Below are positions 7,135 to 15,426 of a stretch of 46,972 nt of DNA, one piece after another. Source of the stretch: DATEPR01 sp036279295 (GTDB lineage Bacteria; Actinomycetota; Actinomycetes; Mycobacteriales; Pseudonocardiaceae); NCBI GenBank assembly GCA_036279295.1, contig DASUJK010000269.1, positions 1-46,972 of the forward strand. The letters are read 5' to 3'. Numbering within the stretch: the first letter of the stretch is position 1; every line of letters begins with the position of its first letter. The translations under genes were made by a program, and so were the position numbers. Under the pieces are notes generated by a model. The model worked only from the letters and a program-made list of their open reading frames with translations. It was not told where the DNA came from and did no database searches.

Positions 7135-8730
7135 ATGGGTGCACTGACCCAGGCGGATGTCATCACGATCCTGATCGACATCCTGCTCACGTACACGATC
7201 TCGCTGACCCTGCGCGTCGGGCTGCTGTCCATCGCGCCGGTGGCCTTCCAGGGGATCGGTGCGTACGCGTTCGCGCTGCTCACGTTGAAGGCCAAGATGT
7301 CGATCCCGCTGGCCGTACTGCTGGCGACGCTGATCTGCCTGGTGGTCGCGGCACTGCTGAGCTACCCGCTGGGCCGGGTCCGTGGTCTGTACGCCTCGAT
7401 CGCCACGCTGGCCGTTGTTGTCATCGCCACCGGCCTTGAGTCGGGTTTCACGTTCACCGGCGGCTCACTCGGCCTGGCCGGGGTGCCGCACGGCGACACG
7501 CGGATCGCGCTGGCGGTGATCGTGGTGATCGTGGTCGCGGCGTGGTTCTGGCTGGACCGCAGTGAACTGGGCCGCAGGCTGGACGCGATCCGCATCGACC
7601 CGTCGCTGGCGTCCGGCCTGTCGATCAACGTCGGCGTCACCAAGGCGGCCGTGCTGGTGGCCAGCAACACCGTGGCCGGTCTGGTCGGCGCGCTCTACGC
7701 GCACAGCTTCTTCTTCGTCTCACCGGACAGCTTCAACTTCTTCGTCGCCGTGCAGATCTCGGCGTTCGCCATCGTGGCGGGCGCGACCCACTGGGCGGCA
7801 CCGCTGATCGCGGGCGGCGTGCTCGCCGTGCTGAGCGCGGAAGGCCAGAACTACGCCAACTACACGGCCATCGCGACCGGTGTGCTGATGGTCGCGATCC
7901 TGGTGTTCTCACCGGAGGGGCTCGGCGGCGGGCTGCGGCGGCTGACCTCCCGATGGCGCACCAGCGCACGCGGGCTGCGCGGCAGGCAGGCCGCCCCGCC
8001 GACCGCGCCACCGGGGACCGGTTCGCTGGTCGCCGTGCGGGGTGTGACCAAGAGCTTCGGCGGTGTGCACGCGTTGCGTGACATCAGCTTCGAGCTGCCG
8101 GCCCGAGGGGTGGTCGGCATCATCGGGCCGAACGGGTCGGGCAAGTCGACGCTGCTGGCCACCATCAGCGGGCTGCTCACCCCCGACTCGGGCACGGTGA
8201 CCATCGGCGGCCGGGAGCTCACCGGGCACGACGCGCGGACGTTCGCCGCGGCCGGCGTGGCGCGGACCTTCCAGCAGCCCAAGCTGATCCAGGCGATGAA
8301 GGTGTGGGAGAACCTGATCGTCGGCGCCCGCGAGCACGCCGACGCGCCATCGGTGCGTGCGGTCGCCGACGCCGTCGGCATCACCGATGTGCTGGACGCG
8401 TGGCCGGGCGAACTGCCCGCGTCGCGGACCCGCAGGATCGAGGTGGCCCGGGCGCTGCTGCGGGAGCCGAAGGTGCTGCTGATGGACGAACCGGCCGCGG
8501 GGCTGACCGAGGCCGAGGCCCGGTCGTTCGCCGAGCTGGTGACCGAGATCGGCCAGGACCGACTGGTGATCCTGGTGGAGCACAACATGAACGTCATCTC
8601 GGCGGTCGCGGACCGGGTGATCGCGCTGGTCGAGGGCAACCTCATCGCGGATGACCGGCCGGAGATCGTGCAGGCGGTACCGACGGTCCGCACCGCGTAT
8701 CTGGGCATCGTGACCGAGGTGCCATCATGA
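7135..8730 (+). CDS. LivM-LivG fusion: ABC permease joined to ATPase
   Basis: A 531-residue fusion of two normally separate importer parts. Residues 1 to about 265 form a LivM-type permease (LSIAPVAFQGIGAYAFALL, ASIATLAVVVIATGLESGFTFTGG). After a basic, proline-rich linker, residues 297-531 form a LivG-type ATPase. Walker A is GPNGSGKST at 331-339, and Walker B is VLLMDEP near 447-453 followed by EHNMNVI, the H-loop. The ABC signature is degenerate: where LivG proteins have LSxGQ, this one reads LPASR at 427-431, followed by the conserved RRIEVARAL helix. AGGAGGG precedes the ATG and the stop overlaps the next ATPase by 4 bp. Activity may depend on the intact signature of the partner ATPase. 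Confidence 0.9.
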   Translation: MGALTQADVITILIDILLTYTISLTLRVGLLSIAPVAFQGIGAYAFALLTLKAKMSIPLAVLLATLICLVVAALLSYPLGRVRGLYASIATLAVVVIATGLESGFTFTGGSLGLAGVPHGDTRIALAVIVVIVVAAWFWLDRSELGRRLDAIRIDPSLASGLSINVGVTKAAVLVASNTVAGLVGALYAHSFFFVSPDSFNFFVAVQISAFAIVAGATHWAAPLIAGGVLAVLSAEGQNYANYTAIATGVLMVAILVFSPEGLGGGLRRLTSRWRTSARGLRGRQAAPPTAPPGTGSLVAVRGVTKSFGGVHALRDISFELPARGVVGIIGPNGSGKSTLLATISGLLTPDSGTVTIGGRELTGHDARTFAAAGVARTFQQPKLIQAMKVWENLIVGAREHADAPSVRAVADAVGITDVLDAWPGELPASRTRRIEVARALLREPKVLLMDEPAAGLTEAEARSFAELVTEIGQDRLVILVEHNMNVISAVADRVIALVEGNLIADDRPEIVQAVPTVRTAYLGIVTEVPS

Positions 8731-9470
8731 CCGAACAGCACAGTATGAGCGAGGGCCTGGTCATCGAAGGGCTGACCGCGGGTTACAACCGGGTCGACGT
8801 GCTGCGTGGCTGCGGGCTCACCGTCGGCTATGGGCAGGCCGTGTCGCTGGTCGGCCCGAACGGCGCCGGCAAGTCCACGCTGTTCCGGGTGATCGGCGGC
8901 CTGCTGTCGGTCCGCTCCGGCTCGCTGCGGCTGGACGGTGAGGACATCAGCGGGGGCGGGCCGAACAAGCGGGCGCGCAAGGGCATCGTGCACGTCCCGG
9001 AAGGCAAGTGTGTCTTCGGCAATCTCGACGTGGCGGAGAACCTGGACCTTGGTGCGATCGCCCTCGGCTACGACGTCCGCCAGCAGGACCTGGACCACGT
9101 GTTCGAGCTGTTCCCGGTGCTCAAGGTGAAACGCAGGCAGGCCGCCGGCACGCTGTCCGGCGGTGAGCAGCGGATGCTGGCCATCGCGCGCGGCCTGATC
9201 GGCAGACCGAAGTTCCTGCTGCTGGACGAGCCGAGTCTCGGCCTGGCACCGCTGCTGGTGCAACAGCTCGGCGACGCCTGCCGGACGCTGCGCGAGGAGG
9301 GCCTGTCCATCATCCTCGCCGAGCAGAACCTGGGCCTGGTCGAACGGATCGGCGGCACCGCCCACCTGATGACGTGGGGTCGCATCGACCGCGGCACACC
9401 GGCCGCGTCGATCCGGTCGGACGAGCAGATGGCCAAGGCAGTGCTCGGCGCCGAACTGATGGAGTCCTGA
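8727..9470 (+). CDS. ABC transporter ATPase (LivF family)
   Basis: A 247-residue ATP-binding subunit with all motifs intact: Walker A GPNGAGKST, Q-loop region HVPEGKCVFGNLDVAENL, signature LSGGEQ, Walker B FLLLDEPSLGLAP and the late ILAEQN switch. This is the LivF-type partner of the fused LivM-LivG subunit, powering import from the cytoplasmic side. It starts within the stop of the fusion gene (ATGA) and its own TGA overlaps the next gene start by one base, so all are co-translated. Because the fused LivG half has a damaged signature, this subunit may supply the main competent ATP site (inference). Confidence 0.92.
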   Translation: MTEQHSMSEGLVIEGLTAGYNRVDVLRGCGLTVGYGQAVSLVGPNGAGKSTLFRVIGGLLSVRSGSLRLDGEDISGGGPNKRARKGIVHVPEGKCVFGNLDVAENLDLGAIALGYDVRQQDLDHVFELFPVLKVKRRQAAGTLSGGEQRMLAIARGLIGRPKFLLLDEPSLGLAPLLVQQLGDACRTLREEGLSIILAEQNLGLVERIGGTAHLMTWGRIDRGTPAASIRSDEQMAKAVLGAELMES

Positions 9471-10503
9471 TGCGCATCGGCTTGTTCCTGAACACTCCCC
9501 CGACCTGGGCGCCCCGGCTGCGTTTCGAGACAACGCTGGACATGGCCGTGCGCGCGGAGAAGCACGGCTTCGACACGGTTGTGGTGCCGCAGCACTTCGC
9601 CGACACCGGCCAGCGCCTGCTCCAGCCGTTGCCCATGCTGGGCAGGCTGAGCGGCGCGACATCGTCGGTCCGGATCGGCACCGGCATCCTGCTGGCCGGC
9701 CTGCTCAATCCCTACGAGGTGGCCGAGGGCATCGCCACGATCGACGTGATGTCCTGGGTCGGGCGCTGCTCGGTGTCGGCGCTGGTCACCGACCCGAGGA
9801 GCTGACCGCGTTCGACTGCCCGAAGGCCGAGCGGGGCCGTCGCCTCGAACAGTGCCTCACCGATGTGCGCACGCTGTGGGGCATGCCGACGTTCGGCGAT
9901 GTCGCACCGACCGTCGTGGACCCGATCAGCCTGGCGCCGGTGCAGGCGAACGTGCCGATCTGGGTGGCTGGCACGTCCGACGCCGGTGTACGGCGGGCCG
10001 CGCGGGTCGGTGAGGCGTGGTACGTCGGGCCGGGTACCAACGTGGCCACGCTGGACCGGCAGCTCGACGTCTATCGCGGGGAACTGGCCAGGATCGGTCG
10101 CGACATGCCATCGGTCCTGCCGATCCGGCGGGATGTCTTCCTGACCACCGGCGCGGCCGACCGGCAACGGCTGGACGCCACGCTGGCCCGGCGCTACCAG
10201 GCCCAGGGCGAGTCCGGCTACCAGGGCGACCTGCCCAGCACCGACCGGGCGGCGCGGGCCGACCTGGCCGCGTCCGGAGCCGACTGGACCGGCCTCGTCG
10301 GGCCAGAGGTGATCTCCGGCGACCTCCACGAGTGCGCCGACCAGCTGGTCGAGCTCGCGACACACATCCCGACCGAGGCGCTGGTCGTGCTGCGAGTGGC
10401 GTGGCCACACCTGGACAGTGCCGGCGTGCTCGACCAGTTGGACGCGCTCGGCGAGCTCACGCCCCGGCTGGCCGACGTCGGAGCCAAGCAGACGGATGGG
10501 TGA
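9470..10503 (+). pseudogene. LLM-class flavin-dependent oxidoreductase, single frameshift
   Basis: Two frames together make one luciferase-like monooxygenase (TIM-barrel, F420 or FMN dependent). The first frame starts with ATG at 9470, reads IGLFLNTPPTWAPRLRF and NPYEVAEGIATIDVMS, and stops at 9805. The remainder lies in another frame: LLGVGAGHRPEELTAFD from about 9767, then VPIWVAGTSDAGVRRAARVGEAWY, to a stop at 10503. Both halves match the family in register if one base is restored near 9765. The change is therefore either a recent one-base deletion or an assembly error. All other positions look undamaged and the flanking operon is intact. In the operon it would have oxidised a pathway intermediate. 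Confidence 0.75.
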
Positions 10504-10510
10504 TACGGAG

Positions 10511-11017
10511 ATGACCGAGACACCACTGGCCCGCGTCGAGTTCGACGACCGGGGACCACGCACGACCTACGAGGAGTTCATCGTGGGCGACTCGCTCGGC
10601 AGTCTGGAGTGGACGGTGACGCGGGAGGCGGTGGACGGCCTGCTGGTCAACGACCAGGACTGGCACGAGTGGTACGAGAGCGACTCGCCGGCCGGCTATC
10701 CCGTGGTGCCGCCGATGGCCACGTACCCGCCGGTGCGGATGCTCTTCACCCGGCGGTTCAACGTGCGGGGCGTCTTCTACCAGTTCCGCGGCGAGTTCGT
10801 CCGCCCGATCCGCTACGGCGAGCGGCTGCGGATCACCGGCACCGTGCACGACAAGTACATCAAACGCAACCGTGAGTTCGTGACGTACGAGGCGATCGGC
10901 GTCGATGACGACGACCAGGTCGTGTTCCGCACCTGGCGCACCCACGCGCTGGACTACATCACCCGCGACAAGCCGCGCTCCGGCAAGGGCGTCGACAGCG
11001 GCCTGCTCAGTAGCTGA
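10511..11017 (+). CDS. MaoC-like hotdog protein, first of a pair
   Basis: A 168-residue hotdog-fold protein, by sequence close to MaoC-type N-terminal dehydratase domains (FAS1-like). Visible features are FIVGDSLGSLEWTVTREAVDGLL at the N-terminus and FRGEFVRPIRYGERLRITGTVHDKYIKRNREFVTYE, the beta-sheet core. The residues just after NDQDWHEWY match the lid region of such proteins. It lies next to a second MaoC-like gene, and such paired small subunits often form a heteromeric enoyl-CoA hydratase. An alternative in-frame ATG is at 10496, with GGAG 12 bases ahead. I kept 10511, so the start is uncertain by five codons. Confidence 0.8.
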   Translation: MTETPLARVEFDDRGPRTTYEEFIVGDSLGSLEWTVTREAVDGLLVNDQDWHEWYESDSPAGYPVVPPMATYPPVRMLFTRRFNVRGVFYQFRGEFVRPIRYGERLRITGTVHDKYIKRNREFVTYEAIGVDDDDQVVFRTWRTHALDYITRDKPRSGKGVDSGLLSS

Positions 11018-11027
11018 AGGAGGCCCG

Positions 11028-11501
11028 ATGTCCGTGTTCACCGCAGCCATCCACCCCGAGTTGGGCACCGAACTGCCCACGTTCGCCCGGCGCTGGACGC
11101 AGCAGGAGTTCACCGACCGGCATGAACTGGTCTACGGGCCGGGCAAGGTCGTGCCGGAGGCGTGGCCGGAGCACAACCTGCACAGCGACCCCGAAGCGGC
11201 CGCCCGCGAGGGTCTGGCCGGCCCGGTAGCGTCGGCGCCGCAGCTGATCTCGATGGTGCACCGGCAGATGCTGACGTGCTTCGGCATGGGCTGGCTGGCC
11301 GGCGGCGACATCGACGTGAAGATGATCAAGCCGGTGTACGTCGGTGACCTGACCACGGCGAAGGGCCGGGTGATCGGCGTGACGCTGGAGCGGGACGCCG
11401 AAGGCAACGACGTGCGGCGGGTCCGGTGTGAGGTCTGGGTGGAACGCCTCGGTGGCCAGAAGGTACTGGTCGGCTCGGCGAGCGGGCTGCTGCGTGACTG
11501 A
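11028..11501 (+). CDS. MaoC-like dehydratase, second of a pair
   Basis: A 157-residue hotdog-fold protein with a strong ribosome site (GAAGGAGG) before the ATG at 11028. The region NLHSDPEAAAREGLAGPVASAPQ corresponds to the catalytic segment of R-specific hydratases, where Asp and His act on water, here as H-x-D in LHSDPE. The following MLTCFGMGWLAGGDIDVKMIKPVYVGD is the typical core. With its neighbour it probably forms a two-component enoyl-CoA hydratase acting after the acyl-CoA dehydrogenase. Its stop overlaps the next start by 8 bp. Confidence 0.83.
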   Translation: MSVFTAAIHPELGTELPTFARRWTQQEFTDRHELVYGPGKVVPEAWPEHNLHSDPEAAAREGLAGPVASAPQLISMVHRQMLTCFGMGWLAGGDIDVKMIKPVYVGDLTTAKGRVIGVTLERDAEGNDVRRVRCEVWVERLGGQKVLVGSASGLLRD

Positions 11502-13578
11502 GCGGCTGCGCGTCGTCGAGTACGCCGACGACTGCATCGCGGCGTCCTTCGCGGCGTGCCTGCTCGGCTCGCTCGGCGCCGACGTGGTCAAGATCGAGAC
11601 CACGCCGGACCCCCTGCGCCACCGCCCGCCACTGGTCGACGGGGAATCGCTGCCGTTCCGCTACACAGCAAGGCACAAGCACTGGGTGACCGACTTGTCC
11701 CGGGACCTGATCGAGTCGGCCGACGTGCTCATCACGTCCGGTGAGCCGCCCTGTCGGGCCCGTGGCGCCACGATCGTGATCACGCCGTTCGGGCTGACCG
11801 GGCCGTGGGCGTCGTGGTCGGCCGACGCGCTCGGGGTCTTCCACGCGGGCGGTGTCGGTTACGTGACCCCGCGTTCTGCGCAGACCGGCTCGGCGGGTGA
11901 GATCCCGCCGCAGGCACCTGCCGGTTACCTGGCCGAGTACTTCTGCGGCATGTACGCGGCACTGCTCGCGCTGGCCGGCTTCGACTCCGGCGTGCTGATC
12001 GACCTGTCCATGCAGGACTGTCTGCTGCCGTTGACCCGGCGCGAGGTCGGGGCATGGCTGGCCAACGGTCAGGTGGCGTCCCGCAGTGGGCGGCTGTGGC
12101 AGGTCGGCCCTTCGGACTTCTACCCGGCGGCCGACGGCTGGGTGTACGTCAGCGTCATCGAGGACGCCCAGTGGCGACGGTTGCTCACCCTGTGCGGTGT
12201 GGTCGGCAAGCCACCCGAGCACCTGGCCACGGCGAAGGCCCGGTTCGATCATCCCGACGACGTCGAGGCACTGATCGGCGGTTGGCTGCGGTCGCACACG
12301 CGGGCCGAGATCTTCGAGCTGACCGGTGCCGGTGGCGTACCGGTCGGACCAGCGTTCTCGCCTGCCGACCTGGTCGCCCAGGGGCTGGGCGCCGAACTGC
12401 CGGAGTCGGACTTCGTCCCCGCTGCGTCGACCGAGCCCCGCCTGCCGCTGCGCGGCTTGCGGATCATCGAGTTCACGCACGTCTGGGCCGGGCCGCTGTG
12501 CGGGCAGTTCCTCGCCGACCTGGGCGCCGAAGTGATCAAGGTGGAGAGCAGGCGGTACCTGGACGTGCACCGGCGGGCCGGGCCGTACGTCGACGGGGTC
12601 GCCGACCTGGACGGCAGTACGGTGTTCCGGGCGCAGAACCGGGGCAAGCTCAGCGTCACGCTCGACCTGAAGTCCGAACAGGGCCGGGATCTCGCGCTGC
12701 GGCTGATCGCAACGGCCGACGCGGTAGTGGAGAACTTCCGGCCGGGCACGCTGGCCAGGCTCGGCCTGGACCTGGCCGCGATGCGCGCGGTGCGGCCGAA
12801 CATCGTCCTGCTGTCACTGAGCGGTTACGGGCAACACGGCGCGCGGCGCGACTTCCCGGCCTACGGCCCGATGATGGACGCGGTGACCGGACTGTCCTGG
12901 CTGACCAGGGACGGTGCCGGCCGGCCGCAGTCGGTCAACGGCTGGTTCCCCGACGTGGCTGGCGCGCTGTACGGAGCGGTGTCGGCGGTGGCCGCGATCC
13001 GCGCCGGCACGAGCACCCACGTGGACGTCTCGGAGTTGGACTCACTGCTGTCGTTCCTACCCGAACAGTTCGACACCGGTGCCGAGGACTGGCGCTACGC
13101 CAACCAGGGACCGGGCGGGCGGCGCTGTCTGCCGTTGCGCTGCCAGGGCGAGGACACGTGGATCGCGGTGAGCTTCGCCGAGCCGGACCGGGGCACGACG
13201 CTGGCCGGGGTCGAGCAGGTGGCGGCCGCGCTGCTCGGCGTCAAGTCGGGGCCGCTGCCGGAACTGCTGGCCCAACTGGCGCCGACCGAGTTGTGTACCG
13301 CGTTGCAGTCCGCCGGACTGAGCGCGGTGCCGGTACTGTCCGCTCGAAACCTGATCGACAACGAGCACCTGGCCGCCCGCGGCTCGTTCCTCCGCGCCGA
13401 CGAACCGAGTGCGGCAACCACGATGTACGCACCGGCGTGGCTGGTGGACGGGGTCCGCGGCGGGACCGGCCGACCGGCGCCCGGCCTCGGCGAGCACACC
13501 GAGCAGGTGCTGTCCGACCTGCTCGGGCTGTCCGTGCCGGAGATCGACCGACTACGGACCGAACACGTTCTGCACTGA
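11494..13578 (+). CDS. Double-domain CaiB/BaiF family CoA-transferase
   Basis: At 694 residues this is about twice the normal size of a family III CoA-transferase, because two homologous domains are fused. The first (about 1-320) is shortened in the middle. The second (about 330-694) is a nearly full domain opening with LRGLRIIEFTHVWAGPLCGQFLADLGAEVIKVE. The catalytic Asp position, known from formyl-CoA transferase, is occupied in both halves: Asp175 in DLSMQDCLL and Asp516 in VDVSELDSLL. The enzyme would move CoA between a donor acyl-CoA and the substrate acid. The GTG start gives the 8-bp overlap GTGACTGA with the upstream gene; a longer frame upstream would run through that gene. Confidence 0.9.
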   Translation: MTERLRVVEYADDCIAASFAACLLGSLGADVVKIETTPDPLRHRPPLVDGESLPFRYTARHKHWVTDLSRDLIESADVLITSGEPPCRARGATIVITPFGLTGPWASWSADALGVFHAGGVGYVTPRSAQTGSAGEIPPQAPAGYLAEYFCGMYAALLALAGFDSGVLIDLSMQDCLLPLTRREVGAWLANGQVASRSGRLWQVGPSDFYPAADGWVYVSVIEDAQWRRLLTLCGVVGKPPEHLATAKARFDHPDDVEALIGGWLRSHTRAEIFELTGAGGVPVGPAFSPADLVAQGLGAELPESDFVPAASTEPRLPLRGLRIIEFTHVWAGPLCGQFLADLGAEVIKVESRRYLDVHRRAGPYVDGVADLDGSTVFRAQNRGKLSVTLDLKSEQGRDLALRLIATADAVVENFRPGTLARLGLDLAAMRAVRPNIVLLSLSGYGQHGARRDFPAYGPMMDAVTGLSWLTRDGAGRPQSVNGWFPDVAGALYGAVSAVAAIRAGTSTHVDVSELDSLLSFLPEQFDTGAEDWRYANQGPGGRRCLPLRCQGEDTWIAVSFAEPDRGTTLAGVEQVAAALLGVKSGPLPELLAQLAPTELCTALQSAGLSAVPVLSARNLIDNEHLAARGSFLRADEPSAATTMYAPAWLVDGVRGGTGRPAPGLGEHTEQVLSDLLGLSVPEIDRLRTEHVLH

Positions 13579-13618
13579 ACGGAGACGCCTTACGATCTGA
13601 TGAAAATACCCGAGGAAA

Positions 13619-14272
13619 TCAGCGGAGCAGCGTACGCCCGCCGACCAGGTTCAGTGCGAACGTCTCGTACAGATCCGCCAGTTCCTCGGCTGTGGTCCGG
13701 CCCGAACCGCCGAACCAGTACGACACTCCTATGCCCATCTGGAGAATGGCATAGGAGGTTAGTTTCACGTCGTAATTCTCAAAATAGCCCTGTCGCTGAC
13801 CGTCCTGCAGGATCTTCTGCAACAACACCTCGTACCGACGCCGGAACGCGACAACCTCTTCGAAGTGTTTCGTGGACAGCGAGTAGATCTGGATATTCGC
13901 GATGCGCGATTCACGGGTGAAGTTGGCGTGGTAGATCACGTGGGTCCGGACGAAGGTCCGGAGCCGCTCCACCGGGTGCGTGAGCTCGGCCATGGCTGCG
14001 TCTTGCAGCAGCTCCAGGTCCAGGGTGGTGCGCCGGACGATGCTCCAGAGGATGTCCTCCTTGGAGCTGAAATGGCTGTACAGGCTGGCCGGCTTGATGC
14101 CGACCTCCTTCGCGATATCACGCATCGACGTACCGCCGTAGCCGATCGTCGAAAAAAGCTTCGCAGTGACGGTCAAGATATCGCTCAGCGTCGATGTCCT
14201 GGGCGAATCGGCGTCCAGACCGACCTGGCCAACGCTTTCCGGGGCGTCCGACTCGTCCGTGGTGTTCGACAT
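13619..14272 (-). CDS. TetR-family transcriptional regulator
   Basis: A 217-residue repressor-like protein. The helix-turn-helix is clear: ILTVTAKLFSTIGYGGTSMRDIAKEVGIKPASLYSHFSSKEDIL, near residues 34-77, with the usual TetR spacing. The C-terminal domain (FRRRYEVLLQKILQDGQRQGYF, TAEELADLY) is of the KstR/FadR-like type that senses acyl-CoA or lipid ligands. I chose the ATG at 14272; a TTG two codons earlier is possible. It faces and nearly abuts the CoA-transferase gene at the end of the rightward arm. The natural hypothesis is that it represses both catabolic arms through the two identical 15-bp sites at 4757 and 4965 and is released by a pathway CoA-thioester. Confidence 0.88.
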   Translation of the reverse strand: MSNTTDESDAPESVGQVGLDADSPRTSTLSDILTVTAKLFSTIGYGGTSMRDIAKEVGIKPASLYSHFSSKEDILWSIVRRTTLDLELLQDAAMAELTHPVERLRTFVRTHVIYHANFTRESRIANIQIYSLSTKHFEEVVAFRRRYEVLLQKILQDGQRQGYFENYDVKLTSYAILQMGIGVSYWFGGSGRTTAEELADLYETFALNLVGGRTLLR

Positions 14273-14284
14273 TGCCAAAGGTTA

Positions 14285-14321
14285 CCAGGCCTTGGCGCAC
14301 CACCGGTGTGCCAAGGCCTGG
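14285..14321. promoter_or_regulatory. Long inverted repeat upstream of the TetR gene
   Basis: CCAGGCCTTGGC at 14285-14296 pairs perfectly with GCCAAGGCCTGG at 14310-14321. The 13-base loop itself contains the palindrome CACCGGTG. It lies 13-49 bases upstream of the TetR start and after the oxidoreductase stop, both read leftward. No U-tract follows on the leftward strand, so an operator or leader hairpin is at least as likely as a terminator. Confidence 0.5.
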
Positions 14322-14366
14322 AGCGAAGCGACACATTTAACTCGTCACATTAGCAAACCAAACGGT

Positions 14367-15266
14367 TCAGCCGACCGTAAGAACCAATTTGCCCCTCGCG
14401 TGACCGCCCTCGATGACCCGATGCGCGGTGGCGACATCGGCCAGCGGGTAGGTCCCGGCGATCGTCACCTCCAGCGTGCCGGCGACCACGCGCTCGGCGA
14501 GGTCCGATAGGTCGACGTCGCCACCGCCCGACGAAAACGGGATGCCGTGCCGTCCCGCGTCGGGGTCGGCGATGGTGACGATCCGGTCGGTGCCGCCACG
14601 CAACTCGATCGAGTCGGGCAAAGCGCCCTTGCCCGCGACGTCGAACACCGCGTCGACGCCATTGGGTGCCAACTCGCGCACCCGTGCCACCAGACCGTCG
14701 CCGTAGGTCGTCGGCACAGCACCGAGAGCGGCGATGTAGTCGTGGTTGGCCTTGCTGGCCGTCCCGATCACGGTGGCACCGCGCGCCACCGCCAGCTGCA
14801 CGGCCATCGTGCCGACCGCGCCGGCCGCACCGTGGATCAGCAGTGTCTCGCCCGAGGTCACGTTCAGCAGAGCCAAGATCCGCTCGGCGGTCTGGCCGGC
14901 CACCGGCAGTGCGACCGCGGCGTCCCACGACAGGCCGACCGGCTTGGCCACCACCCTGGTGGCGGTCGCGTACTCGGCGTAGCCACCGGAATCCGCCCAG
15001 CCGAAGACATCGTCGCCGACGGCGAACTCCGTCACGCCGTCACCGACCGCCGTGACGGTGCCCGCCACCTCGATACCGAGGATCGCGGGCAACGGCGTGG
15101 GAAACGCGGCCTCCATGGCACCGGACCGGATCTTGGCATCGATCGGATTCACGCCGACGGCGCTCACCCGGAGGAGAACCTGACCCGATCCCGGTTCCGG
15201 TTGCGCCACCGTGACCTCGTGCAGTGTGTCCGTACCGCCGAACGTGTCGATCCGCATGGCCTTCAC
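14367..15266 (-). CDS. Zinc-independent NADPH:quinone oxidoreductase-like (MDR family)
   Basis: A 299-residue medium-chain dehydrogenase/reductase of the quinone-oxidoreductase type. It has an N-terminal GroES-like domain (VGVNPIDAKIRSGAM, ILGIEVAGTVTAVG) and a Rossmann domain with the NADPH motif HGAAGAVGTMAVQLA. The zinc-binding cysteines of alcohol dehydrogenases are absent, as expected for zeta-crystallin-like enzymes. I chose the GTG at 15266 because AAGGAGG lies 8 bases upstream; the ATG at 15257 would be three codons shorter. An exact 18-bp tandem duplication sits right at the 5' end. The gene diverges from the zinc-finger gene at 15427 and probably shares its control region. It may reduce electrophiles or quinones in the cytoplasm. 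Confidence 0.88.
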   Translation of the reverse strand: MKAMRIDTFGGTDTLHEVTVAQPEPGSGQVLLRVSAVGVNPIDAKIRSGAMEAAFPTPLPAILGIEVAGTVTAVGDGVTEFAVGDDVFGWADSGGYAEYATATRVVAKPVGLSWDAAVALPVAGQTAERILALLNVTSGETLLIHGAAGAVGTMAVQLAVARGATVIGTASKANHDYIAALGAVPTTYGDGLVARVRELAPNGVDAVFDVAGKGALPDSIELRGGTDRIVTIADPDAGRHGIPFSSGGGDVDLSDLAERVVAGTLEVTIAGTYPLADVATAHRVIEGGHARGKLVLTVG

Positions 15267-15279
15267 CGGCTGGTCCTCC

Positions 15280-15315
15280 TTCGTGGGCAGGGCGATCTTC
15301 GTGGGCAGGGCGATC
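15280..15315. repeat. Exact 18-bp tandem duplication
   Basis: TTCGTGGGCAGGGCGATC occurs twice with no gap (15280-15297 and 15298-15315), immediately upstream of the oxidoreductase ribosome site on the leftward strand. It looks like a small replication-slippage duplication in the leader. Confidence 0.8.
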
Positions 15316-15361
15316 AACTGTCGAACAACCTACGCAGGCCAGTCGATTCCCGCCGTCCTCT

Positions 15362-15400
15362 TGTCAGGTTAACCCTGACAATGTCAGGATGTCCCTGACA
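15362..15400. promoter_or_regulatory. Two tandem inverted repeats TGTCAGG-N5-CCTGACA
   Basis: Two 19-bp sites with identical perfect 7-bp arms lie at 15362-15380 (spacer TTAAC) and 15382-15400 (spacer ATGTC). Their centres are exactly 20 bp apart, close to two helical turns. They sit between the divergent oxidoreductase gene and the zinc-finger gene, 27 bases before the latter's ATG. This is a classic paired-dimer operator. The cognate protein is unknown; autoregulation by the HTH protein at 15427 is possible. Confidence 0.65.
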
Positions 15401-15426
15401 GTCAATTCTCTCCAGTGGAGAACGCC

